From assembly GCA_963663945.1 (NCBI GenBank), contig OY760687.1, positions 1,860,001 to 1,924,000 on the forward strand: a stretch of 64,000 nucleotides of DNA, read 5' to 3'. Shown one piece after another: positions 26,394 through 34,544 of this stretch. The position numbers were made by a program, and so were the translations under genes. The notes under the pieces were generated by a model. It saw nothing but the letters and a program-made list of their open reading frames with translations. It was not told where the DNA came from and searched no databases. This DNA is from Bin87 sp963663945 (GTDB lineage Bacteria > Chloroflexota > Dehalococcoidia > Lucifugimonadales > UBA3495). Numbering within the stretch: the first letter of the stretch is position 1; every line of letters begins with the position of its first letter.

Positions 26394-26665
26394 AAGGTGC
26401 TGGGGGTACAGGGAACTCCCACCCACCCCGAACCCGATGGCCAAGCCGTCGTCACAACCGGAGGTTAGAAGTGGTTACGCTGGTTGAGCTGAACCATAGC
26501 TGGCATTTCCCCTGTAAGCGCCCTGTCGGTGGACCCGCGGTGGCATGACGATGCTCGGTGGTAGCTGGCAGGGTAAAACCCGTCACCCCGACGCATCCTT
26601 GGCGACGGGTAGAACGGACGACCAGCAACCGGGGCCTCGACTGTTTATCGGGCCCCGGTTTAGTT
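26394..26665 (+). ncRNA. Unidentified structured RNA with its own promoter and terminator
   Basis: About 270 bases between a consensus promoter and a strong intrinsic terminator (AACCGGGGCC 26627-26636 / GGCCCCGGTT 26651-26660, then TAGTTTTG). GGTGCTGG (26396-26403) can pair with CCAGCAACC (26622-26630), closing the RNA. TACAGGG (26407-26413) pairs with CCCTGTA (26510-26516). ACCCGTC/GACGGGT near 26578-26610 forms a further hairpin. The closing-helix 3' strand shares AACC with the terminator 5' arm, so the two may compete. There is no protein gene downstream on this strand; convergent mobA ends at 26703. It does not contain the signatures I know of RNase P, tmRNA, SRP RNA or common riboswitches. 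Confidence 0.55.
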
Positions 26666-26702
26666 TTGCCTCCGCGCGATCCATCAGCCAGGACCCGGCC
26701 GG

Positions 26703-27347
26703 TTAGCCAGCCCCGGATGCTCTCAGCGCCGCCTGGTATTGCTCCGGAGTGTTCACGTCCCACAGCAACTCGGGCGCGCCCAGTTCTACCCTCTGCGTGG
26801 CTTCGCGGTGCCGCTCCGTGACCGCTCGCATACCCTGCGTCTGTTCGTCGATGGCGATCAGCTCCTGATAAAGGCTGCGGCCCACGATTATGGGATGCCC
26901 TCCCTTGCCGTCGCAGGTCGGTATCGTGATGAGTTTGCCGCTGGCGCTTCGATGAGCATCCAGCGCCTGCCGAATGACGGCGGCCGAGCGTGGCTGGTCC
27001 ACGTTCAGCATCATGACGGCGCCGTTCGCTTCCACGCCGGGCTTGATGCCGTTGAGCCCGACCCTGATCGAAGTGGTCTTGCCCAGCGCGTAGTCGGAAT
27101 TGATCACCCAGCGGACGCTGCCCAACTCGTAGACTTCGCGGTTCGCGCCGATGCGTGCCTGGAGTTCGTCCGACCGGTGTCCGAGCACCACCACCACCTC
27201 GTCCGCTCCCGCCTCGCGCAGCGCGACGATCTGGTGGATGATCAGTGACCGGCCGTGCCAATCCAGCAGGGCCTTCAACTGGCCCATGCGCCGGGAAACC
27301 CCAGCCGCAAGCAGGATCGCTGACGTAAATGGCGCCGCGCCGGTCAT
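26703..27347 (-). CDS. MobA-like nucleotidyltransferase for molybdenum cofactor
   Basis: 214 aa. The nucleotide-binding signature LLAAGVSRRMGQLKALLDW is at residues 12-30, with VVVLGHRSDEL and MMLNVDQPRS following; the latter is the DxP metal-binding segment. This is the MobA/MocA type that adds GMP or CMP to molybdopterin. Proteins encoded beside xdhC and used by xanthine-oxidase-family enzymes are usually MocA (CMP-adding), which suits the Cox enzyme here, but the base cannot be read with certainty. It lies 167 bases downstream of xdhC on the same strand, most likely in one transcript. Confidence 0.85.
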   Translation of the reverse strand: MTGAAPFTSAILLAAGVSRRMGQLKALLDWHGRSLIIHQIVALREAGADEVVVVLGHRSDELQARIGANREVYELGSVRWVINSDYALGKTTSIRVGLNGIKPGVEANGAVMMLNVDQPRSAAVIRQALDAHRSASGKLITIPTCDGKGGHPIIVGRSLYQELIAIDEQTQGMRAVTERHREATQRVELGAPELLWDVNTPEQYQAALRASGAG

Positions 27348-27514
27348 GTGTGGTTTACCGAACCGGAAGCGGTTGACGCTCGAGATTCGCCTGAGCCTCG
27401 TCCACCGCTATGTCCATCGCTGCCCGAGAGTTGCAACCACGACGCGAGACGCCGTTGCGTGGTTCAACAGGACGGCCTGATATTGGCGTGCCAACGGACC
27501 GGGTCATCCCAGAG

Positions 27515-28651
27515 TCAGTCCGCCGTCGCTCCCATCGCGCGGTTGGCCCGTTGCTCCGCGCGGTCCAGGTACCAATCGTCCATGGTCATCGGACTGCCCT
27601 TGCCGCCGCGCCGTGCCATAATGATCTCGGACATGATGCTGACTGCCAGCTCTTCCGGCTCCAGCGCTCCAATGTCCAGGCCGATGGGCGCGTAGACTTG
27701 GGCCAGCCGCTCCCTAGGCACGCCTTCCTGCAGCAGACGCTGGTAGATCATCAGCGTCTTGCGCCGGCTGCCCAGGAGCCCGATGTAGCGGGCCTTCGTG
27801 GTTAGCGCCGACTCCAGCGCCACGTCGTCGAACCAGTGGCCCCGGGAAGCCACCACGATGAAGCTGTTGACGTTGACGTCCAGGTGCTGTGCCCAGTCGG
27901 TGTAGGGCGTGACGATGGTCTCTTCCGCGTAGGGGAACCGCTCGCCGTTGGCGAAGTCTTCGCGGTCGTCGACGATGTACACCCGGTAGCCCAACCGGTG
28001 CGCCAGGTCAGCCGTGGCCTTGCCCACGTGCCCGCCGCCCACCATAACCAGCGTCGGCGGGGTCGTGAAACCCTCAACGAAAAGCTCGGTCTGGTCGTCG
28101 ATGGTCACCGATTCGTTCGCGCCAACCGCCGCCACTCGACCCGCGGTTTCCAGCGCGATTTCGTCCAGTTCCGCGGTTCCAATGCCGCCGGCGATGGATC
28201 CGTCGGAACGCAGCAGCAGCTTTGCGCCAAGCCGCGCCGTGTCCCCATCCGACCGGACTATCGTCGCCAGCGCCGCCGGTTCGGCGCCGTCGTAGGCACC
28301 CAGCAGTTCCGACCCGATGTCGGTGAAGTCGTCGCCATCCCAGAAAGGCTCTAGGTAGAAGTACATCGTGCCGCCGCAAACCAGGCCGTCGCGTGCCGCG
28401 ATGTCCTCATTCAGGTAATAGTCCTTGAACTCTGGCCCGCCCTGGCTGCGCAGGATTTCGCGCGCCGCGAACCAGATGTCGCCCTCCACGCAGCCGCCGC
28501 CCAGCGTGCCCACGGCTGTGCCATCCTCTCGCACCAGCAGCATCGCTCCCGCCTTCTGCGGCGTGGATCCCTTGGTCCTGACCACCGTGGCCAGCACACA
28601 CGGATTCCCCGATTCCAACTGATTTACCGCTTCCTGAATTACCTCGCGCAC
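27515..28651 (-). CDS. XdhC/CoxI family molybdenum enzyme maturation factor
   Basis: 378 aa. N-terminal XdhC_CoxI domain: PCVLATVVRTKGSTPQKAGA, then TLGGGCVEGDIW at about 50-61. C-terminal Rossmann domain: LVMVGGGHVGKATADLAHRL, then VYIVDDREDFAN. XdhC binds Moco, helps exchange an oxo ligand for sulfur, and delivers it to xanthine-oxidase-family apoenzymes, presumably CoxSLM in this genome. The GTG start at 28649-28651 is preceded by AGGTGATAGC. A hairpin GCCCGA/TCGGGC at 28669-28685 lies just upstream of the ribosome site. The gene heads the xdhC-mobA transcript. Confidence 0.9.
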   Translation of the reverse strand: MREVIQEAVNQLESGNPCVLATVVRTKGSTPQKAGAMLLVREDGTAVGTLGGGCVEGDIWFAAREILRSQGGPEFKDYYLNEDIAARDGLVCGGTMYFYLEPFWDGDDFTDIGSELLGAYDGAEPAALATIVRSDGDTARLGAKLLLRSDGSIAGGIGTAELDEIALETAGRVAAVGANESVTIDDQTELFVEGFTTPPTLVMVGGGHVGKATADLAHRLGYRVYIVDDREDFANGERFPYAEETIVTPYTDWAQHLDVNVNSFIVVASRGHWFDDVALESALTTKARYIGLLGSRRKTLMIYQRLLQEGVPRERLAQVYAPIGLDIGALEPEELAVSIMSEIIMARRGGKGSPMTMDDWYLDRAEQRANRAMGATAD

Positions 28652-28953
28652 GCTATCACCTGCCTGATGCCCGATTCAGTCGGGCAAGTACGCTGTTTGA
28701 CGCCGGAACCCACCGTTCCATGGGCCCTGATCCCGAGCCTCATTATACAGCAAGCACGTTTCGTATTCGCGATGTCGGACCCGAGGCAATAGGGCCGGAT
28801 TAACGGGCGCCGGCACTTCCCCGACACTCTGGAGTTCACGCTCTGGCGCGCGTCCCCGCGCTGGCACCCCCGTTGGGCCATCGTGTATCATTGTCAGCCA
28901 TAAGTCCAGCGTGATTGAATTCGCCACTCCTCTCTTCCCAAATGGCGGTGACG
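28652..28953. other. Divergent promoter region between xdhC and ispG
   Basis: About 300 bases with no supported gene. On the minus strand a perfect -10 box TATAAT (28742-28747) could drive xdhC, giving a leader of about 85 bases with a 6-bp hairpin (28669-28685). Its -35 region is poor. No clear ispG promoter is visible. A minus-strand frame at 28676-28927 overlaps the ispG start and looks non-coding. Confidence 0.4.
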
Positions 28954-30096
28954 ATGATGACTGTCAACCAGCGAAGGGTTACCAAACCGGTATACGTCGG
29001 CGGAGTCAAGGTCGGCGGTGACGCCGATGTGACCGTCCAGTCCATGACCAAGACCGACACCCGGGACGTCAAGGCCACGGTCCGCCAGATTCACGAACTC
29101 GAGGAGGCCGGCTGCGAGATCATCCGGTCCGCGGTGCCCGACATGGAAGCCGCCAAGGCAATGGCGGAGATCAAAAAGCAGATCCGGATACCGCTCATCG
29201 CGGACATCCATTTCCACTACCAGTTGGCGTTGGAATGCGCTGCCGGCGGTATCGACTGCCTCCGGCTCAACCCGGGGAACCTGCGCAACGAGGATCAGGT
29301 GCGCCAGGTCGTCGCTGCGGCCAAGGAGCGGAACATCCCCATCCGCATCGGTGTCAACTTCGGTAGCCTGCCGCCCGTGGGTGGCATCGGCCGGACCCGG
29401 GGCTTCTCGCGCCACATGGACCTGGTGAACCGCCTGCCCAAGGCCGGCGAGGCCCAGACCGGCGACTACAGCGTCGTTGACCACATGGTGGCCACCGCGC
29501 TCTGGGAAATCAGCCTCCTTGAACAGCAGGATTTTGAGCAGATCAAGATCTCCATGAAAGCCTTCGACGTCCCCACCACCGTTGAGGCATACCGCCGTCT
29601 CGCCGAGATGGTGCCCTACCCGCTGCACCTGGGGATCACTGAGGCTGGAACTGCTAAGTCCGGCTCCATCCGCACCGCCGTGGGCCTGGGCGTGCTGCTG
29701 TACGAGGGCATCGGCGACACGATCCGCGTATCGTTGAGTGACGACAGCGTGGAAGAGGTGCTCGCCGGATACGAAATCCTGAAGTCGCTGAACCTGCGCG
29801 ATAAGGGGACGACCATGGTCGCCTGTCCCAGTTGCGGGCGGGCCGACGTGGACATACGCAAGCTGGCCAACGACGTGGACGACCTGCTGAAGAAGACCGA
29901 CAAGAACATCAAGGTCGCGGTCATGGGATGCGAGGTCAACGGCCCTGGCGAAGCCAAGGACGCCGACGTGGGCATCGCCGCCGGCGCCGGCCGCGCCATC
30001 ATCTTCCGCAAGGGCGAGAAGGTCCGCGTCGTGCCCGAGGCGGAGATGCTCACCGCATTGATGGAAGAGATCGAAAATACCCCCGCTCATGCCTGA
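28954..30096 (+). CDS. ispG: 4-hydroxy-3-methylbut-2-en-1-yl diphosphate synthase (IspG)
   Basis: About 380 aa. IspG converts methylerythritol cyclodiphosphate to HMBPP in the MEP isoprenoid pathway, using a [4Fe-4S] cluster. Cluster cysteines are C291 and C294 (ACPSCGR) and C326 (MGCEVNGPGE). The N-terminal TIM barrel shows VQSMTKTDTRDV, IADIHFHY, LRLNPGN and IGVNFGSL. The frame is open from 28915. ATG codons at 28954 and 28957 follow GGCGGTG and match the usual start (MTVNQRR...). The gene appears monocistronic, or leads into the next gene 27 bases on. Confidence 0.95.
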   Translation: MMTVNQRRVTKPVYVGGVKVGGDADVTVQSMTKTDTRDVKATVRQIHELEEAGCEIIRSAVPDMEAAKAMAEIKKQIRIPLIADIHFHYQLALECAAGGIDCLRLNPGNLRNEDQVRQVVAAAKERNIPIRIGVNFGSLPPVGGIGRTRGFSRHMDLVNRLPKAGEAQTGDYSVVDHMVATALWEISLLEQQDFEQIKISMKAFDVPTTVEAYRRLAEMVPYPLHLGITEAGTAKSGSIRTAVGLGVLLYEGIGDTIRVSLSDDSVEEVLAGYEILKSLNLRDKGTTMVACPSCGRADVDIRKLANDVDDLLKKTDKNIKVAVMGCEVNGPGEAKDADVGIAAGAGRAIIFRKGEKVRVVPEAEMLTALMEEIENTPAHA

Positions 30097-30123
30097 CGGT
30101 CACGCAGTTCGCTGGCGGCTTTC

Positions 30124-31368
30124 ATGACCTCCACCACCGCCTCCACCGCGGTCGCGATTGCCCCGGGCGATGTGGCGTCTCTGGAGGCCGAGGGTATCCC
30201 GCTGTTTCCCGCCGAGCGCGCCGCTTTGCGTCGCGACCTCCTCGATGCCATCGCCCGCATCCGCCCGATCCTGGAAGGCGACGCCGAGGCCAACGATGCG
30301 GCGGAGACACTGGCCTGGCCGTCTGTGGTCGCGCTCTACCGGGAGGGGCTTCTGTCGCTGAAGGTCCCTCGCGAATTGGGCGGCCCCGAGGTCGACTCTC
30401 ACCTCTATCTCGAACTCTGCGATGAACTCTCCTACATCAATCCTTCCGGCGGCTGGTGCGCCTTCATCAACAGCACCAGCGCCGCGTTGCTCGGCGCCTT
30501 CCTGCCTGATGCCGGCGCCCGGCGCGTTTTTCGATCCGGGACGATGCCCATCGCGTCCGGCGCGTTGATCCCCCGCGGCCAGGCGACGCCGGTTGACGGT
30601 GGCTGGCGGGTGAGCGGGCAATGGCCCTTCGCCAGCGGATCCGCCCATTCTTCCTGGCTGCTGGCCGGTTTCCGCATCATGCGCGATGGCACGCCGGGCC
30701 CCGAACACATGGTGATGGGCGCGCCCATCGCAGATGTGCAGTTCGTGGACAACTGGCAGGTCATGGGCCTCAAGGGCACCGGCAGTCGGGACTTCGTGCT
30801 CGATGACCATTTCGTTGCCGAGGAAATGGCTTTCGACCTCATCACGACCGACCCTCGCAAGGGTGGGCCCCAGTTCTGGCTCGGTCGGCCCGGTTTCGTC
30901 ACCCCAGACCACGCCGCATTTGCCCTGGGTGTTGCCCGCCGCGCCCTTGACGAAATCGCGTTGCAAGCCGGTTCCTATCGCCGCGGCTACCTGACCTCCA
31001 CCATCGCCCAGCGTGGAGCGTTGCACCACGACCTCGGTAAATGCGACCAGCGGCTCCGCGCGGCGCGCGCCCTGTGCCGCGAAGCGCTGGATGAGGCCTG
31101 GGAGTTCTGCCTGCGTGGTGAGCGTCCCGACCTGGAGCGCCAGCTTCGTCTGCGCGGCGCCTGCGCCCACGCCACCGACGTGGCCTGCGACATTGCCGCG
31201 ACCGCCTTCCGGTACGGTGGCGGCAGCGCCATCTACAACGACCGGGTCCTCCAGCGCTGCATGCGCGACATCAACGCGGCCGCCCAGCACTTTATGGTCA
31301 ACACCAGCGCCTACGACAACCTCGGCCAGTTCCGGCTCGGCCTCCCCGACGTCAACCCGATGGGTTGA
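30124..31368 (+). CDS. Acyl-CoA dehydrogenase-fold flavin monooxygenase (HsaA-like)
   Basis: 414 aa. The fold is that of acyl-CoA dehydrogenases, but the sequence fits the group D flavin monooxygenases (HsaA, HpaB type): LLSLKVPRELGGPEVDSHLY, NPSGGWCAFINSTSAA, GWRVSGQWPFASGS and QVMGLKGTGSRDF. These enzymes use reduced flavin from a partner reductase to hydroxylate aromatic or cyclic substrates. The acyl-CoA dehydrogenase catalytic glutamate is not evident. No reductase gene adjoins. It starts 27 bases after ispG without a clear terminator. Confidence 0.85.
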   Translation: MTSTTASTAVAIAPGDVASLEAEGIPLFPAERAALRRDLLDAIARIRPILEGDAEANDAAETLAWPSVVALYREGLLSLKVPRELGGPEVDSHLYLELCDELSYINPSGGWCAFINSTSAALLGAFLPDAGARRVFRSGTMPIASGALIPRGQATPVDGGWRVSGQWPFASGSAHSSWLLAGFRIMRDGTPGPEHMVMGAPIADVQFVDNWQVMGLKGTGSRDFVLDDHFVAEEMAFDLITTDPRKGGPQFWLGRPGFVTPDHAAFALGVARRALDEIALQAGSYRRGYLTSTIAQRGALHHDLGKCDQRLRAARALCREALDEAWEFCLRGERPDLERQLRLRGACAHATDVACDIAATAFRYGGGSAIYNDRVLQRCMRDINAAAQHFMVNTSAYDNLGQFRLGLPDVNPMG

Positions 31369-31416
31369 TAATTCGACCCCTACCGTCCCTTCCCATTCCG
31401 CTTGATGGTGTGATCC

Positions 31417-33114
31417 ATGCGCATCTCCCGATTAGTAACCCGTACCCTCCGCGACGACCCGCCCGAGGCCGAAACCGCCAGCCATCGCCTGATGCTGCGG
31501 GCGGGTCTCATCCAGCAGGTTGCCGCCGGGGTTTACGCCTACCTGCCCCTAGCCTGGCGCTCGATGCAGAAAATCGAGCAGATCGTCCGCGAGGAAATGG
31601 ACGCCGCCGGCAGTCAGGAACTGCGCATGCCAGCGCTGCAGCCCATGGAACTCTGGGAGCAATCGGGTCGCGCCGCCGCTTTCGGTGACAACATGTTCTC
31701 GCTGGAGGACCGTCGCGGCCGGCCGATGGCTCTGGCCCCCACCCACGAGGAGGTTGTCACCAACATCGTCAAGGGCAACGTGCAGAGCTACCGCGACCTG
31801 CCGGTGATCCTCTACCAGATGCAGACCAAGTTCCGGGACGAGCCGCGCCCCCGCGCCGGCCTGGTGCGCGTCCGCGAGTTCACCATGAAGGACGCCTACT
31901 CCTTCGACGCCGGCGACGAAGGATTGGATGCGTCATATCAGGCCATGGCCCAGGCGTACCGGAACGTCTTCCGTCGCTGCAGCATCCCCGTGGTGATGGC
32001 TGAGGCCGACAGCGGCGCGATCGGCGGCAAGGACTCCCACGAGTTCCTGCTCCCCACCAATACGGGCGAGGACACGGTGATCACCTGCCCGGCATGCGGA
32101 TACGCCGCCAACGCCGAGAAGGCCGCCGGCGTCTATCCCGACCAGTCCGTGCCCGACCCGATGCCCCTGGAAGAGGTCAGCACCCCGGGCATGAAGACCA
32201 TCGCCTCCCTGTGCGAGTTCCTGGGCGTTGAGGAGGCGCAGACCCTGAAGGCGGTGTTCTACGCGGCCGACGGCGAGGTTGTATTCGTCACCATCCGCGG
32301 CGATCTCGAGGTCAACGAAGTCAAACTCAAAAACGCCCTCCACTGCAACGAGCTGCGCCTCGCCGAAGATGAGGAGGTCGCAGGCGCCGGTATCGTCGCC
32401 GGCTCGGCCTCGGCCATCGGCATCGAGAACATCCGGCGCATTGCCGACGAATCCATCACCAACGGGGGAAACTTCGTTGTCGGCGCAAACAAGGACGATA
32501 CTCACTACCTCAACGCCAATTACCCTCGGGACTTTGACGCTGATCTGGTCACCGATATTGCCCTGACCGAACCTGGCCACCGGTGCGCCGGTTGCGGCGC
32601 CGGGCTGGAATTCACCCGGGGCGTCGAAGTCGGCCACATCTTCAAGCTGGGCACCTTCTTCAGCGAGGCCCTCGGCGCGTATTACCTGGACTCCGACGGC
32701 GAGCAGCAGCCCATCACCATGGGTTGCTATGGCATCGGCGTCAGCAGGATCCTGGCCGCTGCCATCGAGCAGAACCACGACGACCGCGGCATCGTCTTCC
32801 CGCCGCCCATTGCGCCTTACGATGTCCACCTCGTGGGCCTCAACATGTCCGACGAGGCTGTGGCCGAAGCCGCCACGGCCCTGTACGACCGCCTGCAGGC
32901 CACCGGCATCGAGGTGTTGTTCGACGATCGCGCCGACGCTGCGGCCGGCGTCAAGTTCAACGACGCCGACCTGATCGGTCTGCCCGTCCGCCTCGTGGTG
33001 AGCCCCCGCAACCTGCGCCAGTCGGCGGTGGAGATCCGTGGACGCACCTCCGAAGAAGCCCAGATGGTCGATCTCGGCAGCGTCGAGGATGCTGTCCGCC
33101 AGTTGCTCGGCTAA
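31417..33114 (+). CDS. proS: Prolyl-tRNA synthetase
   Basis: 565 aa bacterial-type class II synthetase with the editing domain inserted between motifs 2 and 3. The N-terminus (HRLMLRAGLIQQVAAGVYAY) and motif 2 region (FRDEPRPRAGLVRVREFTMKD) are typical. The insertion, about residues 220-400, contains the YbaK-like segment LKAVFYAADGEV. Motif 3 includes ITMGCYGIGVSRILAAAIEQ. The anticodon-binding domain ends the protein. It charges tRNA-Pro and clears Ala-tRNA-Pro. It is followed by a terminator palindrome. Confidence 0.95.
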   Translation: MRISRLVTRTLRDDPPEAETASHRLMLRAGLIQQVAAGVYAYLPLAWRSMQKIEQIVREEMDAAGSQELRMPALQPMELWEQSGRAAAFGDNMFSLEDRRGRPMALAPTHEEVVTNIVKGNVQSYRDLPVILYQMQTKFRDEPRPRAGLVRVREFTMKDAYSFDAGDEGLDASYQAMAQAYRNVFRRCSIPVVMAEADSGAIGGKDSHEFLLPTNTGEDTVITCPACGYAANAEKAAGVYPDQSVPDPMPLEEVSTPGMKTIASLCEFLGVEEAQTLKAVFYAADGEVVFVTIRGDLEVNEVKLKNALHCNELRLAEDEEVAGAGIVAGSASAIGIENIRRIADESITNGGNFVVGANKDDTHYLNANYPRDFDADLVTDIALTEPGHRCAGCGAGLEFTRGVEVGHIFKLGTFFSEALGAYYLDSDGEQQPITMGCYGIGVSRILAAAIEQNHDDRGIVFPPPIAPYDVHLVGLNMSDEAVAEAATALYDRLQATGIEVLFDDRADAAAGVKFNDADLIGLPVRLVVSPRNLRQSAVEIRGRTSEEAQMVDLGSVEDAVRQLLG

Positions 33115-33141
33115 CCGTCTTCGGCAACCACCAACAAAATT

Positions 33142-33167
33142 CAGGGGCGAATAATCATTCGCCCCTG
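33142..33167. repeat. Palindrome, GGGGCGAAT family; between convergent proS and alcohol dehydrogenase
   Basis: CAGGGGCGAAT (33142-33152) / ATTCGCCCCTG (33157-33167), loop AATC. Same core as 15201-15226 and 56103-56130. Its position between two convergent genes suits a bidirectional terminator. Confidence 0.75.
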
Positions 33168-33211
33168 CTTCTTGCCCGTGACCGTCCGTCGTTCCGGCGC
33201 AGCCTGCTGGT

Positions 33212-34249
33212 TTACGGCGCCAGTATCAGCTTGCCGAAGAAGTTCGTGGCTTCCATGTCGCGGTGCGCGTCGGCAGCATCGGCCAGCGGGTAGGTGCGGT
33301 GTATCGCCGGCTTTATCACGCCGCGGTTCAGGCTCGTCACGATCTGCCGCATGTCTTCGCGCGTGCCCATGTAACCGCCATAGACCTCAATCTGGCGGCT
33401 GAACAGCAGACCCAGGTGCAACTCGGTGCGCAGTCCGCTGGTGGCCCCGCAGATGCAGTACCGTCCGCCCGGCCGCAGCGCCCGGAACCCGTGGGCCCAG
33501 ACATCCGCGCCCACGTGGTCCACCACCAGGTCGACCCCCGCACCGCCTGTGATCTCGCGCACGCGCTGGGTGATGTCTTCCTCGTTGTAGTTGATGACGT
33601 AGTCTGCGCCCAGGTTCCGGGCCAGCTCCGCTTTCTCCGGCGTGCTGGTGGTGGTGATCACCGTGGCTCCCACCACGTTCTTGAACACCTGGATCGCCGC
33701 TGCGCCGACGCCGGCCGACGCGGAAAACACCAGGGCCGTCTCCCAGGGTTGCAGTTCCGCCCGCCGCACCGCCATGTTCCACACCGGAAGGTAGGTGGTG
33801 GGTATCGCCGCCGCGTCCGCGAACGACACGTCGCCGCCCAGCTTGTACGCATTGACCTCCGGAACTGCCACCATTTCCGCGTAGCTGCCGTCCATCGCCG
33901 TTCCCAGGAACCTGCTACGGCGGCACAGCTCATCCCGGCCGGACCCGCACCATTGGCACACCCCGCACGAAAGCCTCGGATTGACCACTACCCGGTCGCC
34001 CACGCTCAGCGTGCTCACCGCGCTGCCCGTCGCCACCACCTCGCCGGCGGTGTCGCCTCCCAGGATCAGCGGCGGCGGGAACTCCCGTTCCAGCCCGCGC
34101 TGGCCTTCCCGTGTGAAGATGTCCAGGCGGTTCAGCGCGCTGGCTCCAACCTGCACCACCACCTCTGCAGGACCGGGGGTCGGGTCGGGCCGGTCCCCGT
34201 ATTGCAGCACTCCGACGTCGCCGTGGGCTTCGATGTAGACCGCTTTCAT
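33212..34249 (-). CDS. Zinc-binding alcohol dehydrogenase family protein
   Basis: 345 aa medium-chain dehydrogenase/reductase. The structural zinc site is intact (CGVCQWCGSGRDELC, about residues 94-108). The Rossmann motif VFSASAGVGAAAIQVFKNV is at about 165-183. The usual catalytic-zinc histidine-glutamate (GHExxG) is replaced by LGGDTAGE and the first cysteine by asparagine (ALNRLD), so the catalytic zinc is probably absent and the enzyme may act as a quinone or enone reductase. Cofactor is likely NADPH or NADH. The substrate is unknown. Confidence 0.88.
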   Translation of the reverse strand: MKAVYIEAHGDVGVLQYGDRPDPTPGPAEVVVQVGASALNRLDIFTREGQRGLEREFPPPLILGGDTAGEVVATGSAVSTLSVGDRVVVNPRLSCGVCQWCGSGRDELCRRSRFLGTAMDGSYAEMVAVPEVNAYKLGGDVSFADAAAIPTTYLPVWNMAVRRAELQPWETALVFSASAGVGAAAIQVFKNVVGATVITTTSTPEKAELARNLGADYVINYNEEDITQRVREITGGAGVDLVVDHVGADVWAHGFRALRPGGRYCICGATSGLRTELHLGLLFSRQIEVYGGYMGTREDMRQIVTSLNRGVIKPAIHRTYPLADAADAHRDMEATNFFGKLILAP

Positions 34250-34275
34250 CTTAGGTCGTTCCTCCTGTCATGCCG

Positions 34276-34506
34276 TCATTGTGACGGCGGGCGGCGGTTC
34301 TTGTAACAGTCCTTGCACAAAAACACCACCGCCAGGGTTTCATCATGGCTGGCGGCGCGCCCGCAACGCGGCGCATCGCTGTCCGGCGACCACGGTTGAT
34401 GGAACGGGCCCCCGCACATCTGGCAGGTCGATCGGTGCGGGCCATTCAGCTCATCATTGCACACCACACAGTACACCGGGCCGGACACCTGGAAAATCGT
34501 TGCCAC
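34276..34506 (-). CDS. Small zinc-ribbon protein
   Basis: 76 aa from the GTG at 34504-34506, which has GGGAGG 7 bases upstream; the frame is open to 34548, where the longer start lacks a ribosome site. Cysteine pairs at CVVC, CQMC and CKDC, plus histidines (GPFHQPW), suggest one or two structural zinc sites in a ribbon or rubredoxin-like knuckle. No catalytic motif. It lies between the alcohol dehydrogenase and cca on the same strand, with a 26-base gap downstream. Confidence 0.7.
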   Translation of the reverse strand: MATIFQVSGPVYCVVCNDELNGPHRSTCQMCGGPFHQPWSPDSDAPRCGRAASHDETLAVVFLCKDCYKNRRPPSQ

Positions 34507-34544
34507 TTCACTACCTCCCTGCGGCCCGCTATCGACGGACCTGA

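Noticed and set aside
26416..26450. 5S rRNA-like stretch (CCACCCCGAACCCGATGGCCAAG) within the unidentified RNA
   Set aside because: It resembles the loop B-C region of 5S rRNA, but the flanking helices I, II, IV and V do not form and no 16S or 23S gene is near.
26528..26540. T-box antiterminator-like sequence GGTGGACCCGCGG
   Set aside because: One position differs from the T-box consensus, stem I elements are absent, and no gene follows on that strand.
28676..28927. 83-codon minus-strand frame upstream of xdhC
   Set aside because: It overlaps the ispG start, has no ribosome site and no family match; the region better fits a promoter.
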